Assembly (NCBI GenBank): GCA_030604405.1
Contig: JAUVVY010000015.1
Location: 1 to 64,000 of the forward strand
Direction of reading: 5' to 3'
Length of the DNA: 64,000 nt
Origin: a bacterium
GTDB taxonomy: Bacteria; Armatimonadota; Zipacnadia; Zipacnadales; UBA11051
A model generated the notes under the pieces. That model saw only the letters and a program-made list of their open reading frames with translations. It searched no databases and was not told the DNA's origin. Each line of letters begins with the position of its first letter. Within the stretch, counting starts at the first letter, position 1. The position numbers and the translations under genes were made by a program. This document shows, one piece after another, positions 61,601 to 64,000 of this stretch.

Positions 61601-63673
61601 TTGGCAGAGGGGAAGGACCTCGATCCTCAACAGATGGAGGAAGTCCAGTCTCTGATAGCGCTCGGACGTGAGCAGGGCATGTTGTCGTACAGCGATATTC
61701 AGGAGGCGCTGGGCGACACAGAAGAGCTGGACACCGAGGCCATTGAGGAGATCTACTGGCTAATCGCCAAGGCCGGTATTCGCGTTGTTGATGATGACGA
61801 ACGCGATGTGGCCAACGACAGCGGTGATGGCGACAGTGACGAGGTCGCCGACTTCGATGATGTGCCTATTGACGATACGGTTCGGATGTATCTGCAGGAC
61901 ATCGGCCGGGTGTCGCTGCTTTCCGCCGAAGAAGAGGTGACTCTGGCCAAGCGCGTTCAAAAGGGCGAGGGCGAGATCGTCTTTGACCGCGTCAGGAACT
62001 GTCTCATCTTTACGCCGTACCAACGCCTGGGCCCGGACTGCGCGTACACTGTCAGCGTCCGCGGCGGTGTCGGCGGCGTCCATGACGTTTGCGGACAGTA
62101 CCTCGAGAAGGACCTTAGCTGGGATTTTCGCACGGCCGCCGCTGACAAGGAGATCAAGATACTCGCCACAGATCCCGATGACAGCGAAGCCGACGTCGAG
62201 GTCAGCACCGTAATCCGTGTCAGACTGAACGAAGTCATTGCGCCACAGACCCTGGATGAGGAAACCATTGTGGTCGAAGATTCAAAGGGCCGCCGGGTCC
62301 CCGTGCAGTGGACTGTGAGTTCCGGGGAATGGCAACTTGAGATCGTGCCCAGGGAGCCGCTGCGCCATCGGACGACCTTCAAAGTCAAGCTCAAAGGCGG
62401 CGCCAGCGGTGTGCTCGGAGAGAGCAGACGCCAGTTTAGCCGGGGTGTCTCCTTCAAGTTCACCACGTGTCATCAGAAGCGCTCGCCGAAGGTTGTGACC
62501 AGCAGCCCCGGGGACGGCGAGTGCAATGTGGAGCCTGCCGCCACGGTCAAGATCGCGCTCGACCGCCGTCTCGTAGCGAAATCGGTCAACAAATCCACCG
62601 TGCAGTTGCGCGGTGAGGATGGCAAGGCCGTGAGCGGCATGGTGGACTACGACGACGTCGCCCGAGCTATTCACTTTGTTCCCGACGAGCCGTTTGCTAA
62701 CCAAGCATCTTATACCATCCGCCTCAAAGGCGGCAGCAGGGGGGTTAAGGCGGTCAATAACACCCACCTATCCGATGACTGGGAAGCCAGCTTCCAGAGC
62801 GCAGCCACCTGCTCGCCGCCGCAGGTCGTCGCTTGCAGTCCGGAGCTCGACGCCCAGGACGTAGGGCCACGGCTGTCGCTGAGGACTTATTTCTCGCACC
62901 GCCTCGACCTCGCCAGCGTTGATCCCACGGCGGTCCGCCTCAAGGACGAGGAAGCGACCGCGGCCCTCACCGAGGCGAACCTGCGCCTGGTGGTCAGCAT
63001 CGCCCGTCGCTACACCGGCCGCTCCAGCATGAGTTTTCTGGATCTGGTGCAGGAAGGCAATATGGGGCTGATGCGCGCGGTCGAGAAATTTGACTACCGC
63101 AAGGGCTACAAATTCAGCACCTACGCGACCTGGTGGATCCGCCAGGCCATCACCCGCGCTATCGCCGACCAGGGCCGCATCGTTCGCATCCCCGTCCACA
63201 TGGTCGAGACAATCAACCAACTGGCCAAGACCTCGCGTCAGTTGCTCCAGCAACTCGGCCGGGAGCCGACCTTGGAAGAGGTAGCCGCAGAGATGGACAT
63301 GCCGCTTTCGCGCGTAGCCGAGATCAAGCGCATCGCTCCCGAGCCGCGATCGCTGGAGGCCCCGGTCGGCGAAGAAGAAAACAGCCATCTCGGCGATTTC
63401 GTCCCCGACGAAGATGCCGACACGCCGGTGGAGGTCGCCTCCAACGTCGTCCTACGCGAACAACTCGAAAAGGTCCTCAGCACACTCAATGAACGCGAGC
63501 GCGAGGTGCTCAAGCTGCGTTTCGGCCTGGAAGACGGCTACTCTCGCACCCTCGAGGAAGTGGGACATATCTTCGAGGTGACCAGAGAGCGGATCCGGCA
63601 GATCGAGGCCAAGGCGCTGCAAAAACTCCGCCACCCCTCTCGTAACAAAGAGCTTCGCGACTATCTCGAATAG
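61601..63673 (+). CDS. rpoD: Primary sigma factor RpoD with Ig-like repeats inserted after region 1.2
   Basis: 690 residues from TTG 61601 (AAGGGAG at 9 bases; an upstream TTG at 61532 adds an Arg-rich stretch). Region 1.1 ([18 protein letters not shown]) and 1.2 ([20 protein letters not shown]) are normal up to LAKRVQKG (residue 122). Residues 123-448 are then Ig-like, and the sigma sequence resumes at [20 protein letters not shown] with intact regions 2 ([20 protein letters not shown]), 3 and 4 ([20 protein letters not shown]). Without the insert it would be an ordinary sigma of about 364 residues. E. coli sigma70 has its helical non-conserved region at the same place. The reading frame is intact across both junctions. 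This appears to be the housekeeping sigma factor. Confidence 0.95.
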   Translation: MAEGKDLDPQQMEEVQSLIALGREQGMLSYSDIQEALGDTEELDTEAIEEIYWLIAKAGIRVVDDDERDVANDSGDGDSDEVADFDDVPIDDTVRMYLQDIGRVSLLSAEEEVTLAKRVQKGEGEIVFDRVRNCLIFTPYQRLGPDCAYTVSVRGGVGGVHDVCGQYLEKDLSWDFRTAAADKEIKILATDPDDSEADVEVSTVIRVRLNEVIAPQTLDEETIVVEDSKGRRVPVQWTVSSGEWQLEIVPREPLRHRTTFKVKLKGGASGVLGESRRQFSRGVSFKFTTCHQKRSPKVVTSSPGDGECNVEPAATVKIALDRRLVAKSVNKSTVQLRGEDGKAVSGMVDYDDVARAIHFVPDEPFANQASYTIRLKGGSRGVKAVNNTHLSDDWEASFQSAATCSPPQVVACSPELDAQDVGPRLSLRTYFSHRLDLASVDPTAVRLKDEEATAALTEANLRLVVSIARRYTGRSSMSFLDLVQEGNMGLMRAVEKFDYRKGYKFSTYATWWIRQAITRAIADQGRIVRIPVHMVETINQLAKTSRQLLQQLGREPTLEEVAAEMDMPLSRVAEIKRIAPEPRSLEAPVGEEENSHLGDFVPDEDADTPVEVASNVVLREQLEKVLSTLNEREREVLKLRFGLEDGYSRTLEEVGHIFEVTRERIRQIEAKALQKLRHPSRNKELRDYLE
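61967..62944 (+). other. In-frame insert of SbsA/Big_5-type Ig-like repeats in rpoD
   Basis: 978 bases, 326 codons. Three aligned repeat ends are visible with a spacing of 111 residues: [40 protein letters not shown] and [20 protein letters not shown], each closing with a Phe-x-[TS] strand at residues 176, 287 and 398. Three N-terminal halves follow the pattern [IV]xxxxPxxxxxxVxxxxxVxxxxxxxLxxxSVxxxTVxLxD (184-225, 295-338, 406-448). The order is C-half, whole, whole, N-half. Such domains are normally found in S-layer and other surface proteins. Confidence 0.85.
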
Positions 63674-63846
63674 CAATAGACGCGGAGTCCGACACCGTCT
63701 GGCGCTTTCCTCACAGTGCGTCTTCTCGGTTGCCTGATGCCGGCATGAAATGCTTCGGCGGCGGGCGAACTACATTTGGGCATGTGGCTTGCAGTCAGCT
63801 ATTCAGTGCGCTATAATAATCAAAAGGCGTCAAAATCACGGACGGG
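63674..63846. other. Spacer between rpoD and the tRNA gene
   Basis: 173 bases with the tRNA promoter at 63789-63817; nothing else is recognised. The 79-codon frame at 63750 crosses the tRNA and is not a gene. Confidence 0.5.
63789..63817 (+). promoter_or_regulatory. Promoter of the tRNA gene
   Basis: TTGCAG (63789-63794), 17-base spacer, TATAAT (63812-63817), 29 bases before the mature tRNA 5' end. Confidence 0.7.
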
Positions 63847-63921
63847 GGGCCCGTAGCTCAGCGGTAGAGCAGTCGGCTCATAACCGATCGGTCGCTGGTT
63901 CGAATCCGGCCGGGCCCACCA
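63847..63921 (+). tRNA. tRNA with CAU anticodon (elongator Met, or Ile2)
   Basis: Cloverleaf: acceptor GGGCCCG/CGGGCCC (63847-63853, 63911-63917), D arm GCTC-AGCGGTA-GAGC, anticodon stem GTCGG/CCGAT around CTCATAA (anticodon CAT), T arm GCTGG-TTCGAAT-CCGGC, discriminator A and an encoded CCA (63919-63921). The G1-C72 pair excludes initiator tRNA. Elongator Met is most likely; an Ile2 tRNA modified by TilS has the same gene anticodon. Confidence 0.95.
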
Positions 63922-63935
63922 CGAGTACCTTATCC

Positions 63936-63978
63936 GCCACTCCCAAACAGGGCCAAGCTATCACCTGTGTGGAGTGGC
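63936..63978 (+). terminator. Possible terminator after the tRNA
   Basis: GCCACTCC (63936-63943) pairs with GGAGTGGC (63971-63978), and inside it ACAGG (63947-63951) with CCTGT (63964-63968), followed by TATTTAT. Confidence 0.4.
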
Positions 63979-64000
63979 TATTTATGTAAGCCATTGCTGT

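Noticed and set aside
61967-62944. Intein in rpoD
   Set aside because: No Cys/Ser at the first residue of the insert, no His-Asn at the end, and no protein-splicing or endonuclease motifs; the sequence is Ig-like repeats.
63750-63989. 79-codon plus-strand frame
   Set aside because: It runs through the tRNA gene and its promoter.

Overview
The window is a high-GC bacterial chromosome segment with long same-strand operons. A secretin (PilQ), a prepilin peptidase and many exported proteins imply a diderm cell with type IV pili. A YqeG phosphatase, the alaS-ruvX-mltG-yqeG-aroE order, and a SpoIIAA/SpoIIAB/SigB-type module resemble Terrabacteria. An uncultured relative of the Armatimonadota would fit, but that is inference from gene content; there is no rRNA here to test it.

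Layout. 1-5068: the end of a GH36 alpha-galactosidase meets a minus-strand cluster of a sugar isomerase-like protein, a HAD protein lacking its nucleophile, an unknown protein, a DeoR-type sugar-sensor protein without its DNA-binding domain, and a SIR2-like protein coupled to it. 5478-12737: a 6S RNA with its promoter, then rarA, a STAS antagonist, an anti-sigma kinase, a SigB/SigF-type sigma factor, an AI-2E family permease and alaS, nearly all overlapping or a few bases apart. 13137-16093: ruvX, mltG, yqeG-type phosphatase, aroE. 16162-21570: pilB, pilT, pilC, pilD. 22132-41778: four prepilin-like proteins, a PilX-like protein and two secreted giants (about 1815 and 1731 residues) in the place where other pilus loci carry PilY1. 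41978-50005: pilM, pilN, pilO, a PilP-like protein, an STN-domain protein with a glycine/arginine tail, pilQ and aroB. 50026-59475: PASTA, TPR, ECF sigma plus a membrane anti-sigma factor, a CsgG-like protein, a dehydrogenase, a lipoprotein and a Gly/Pro/Met-rich secreted protein. 59640-63921: dnaG, rpoD, tRNA(CAU).

The most striking object is the primary sigma factor (61601-63673). Between regions 1.2 and 2.1, where E. coli sigma70 has its helical non-conserved region, it carries about 326 residues of SbsA-type bacterial Ig-like repeats. The insert starts with the C-terminal half of one repeat, has two whole repeats, and ends with the N-terminal half of another, so the two halves could close into a third domain. 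Second, the ECF anti-sigma factor (53909-55369) ends in a periplasmic STN/secretin-N0 domain of the kind found in PilQ and the 46061 protein, suggesting that it may sense secretin or envelope state. Third, the SIR2 plus HTH-less DeoR-sensor pair looks like a candidate defence or NAD-linked signalling cassette. Intergenic regions carry a family of small palindromic elements, some with roughly 20-bp terminal inverted repeats; one has landed in the leader of a prepilin gene.
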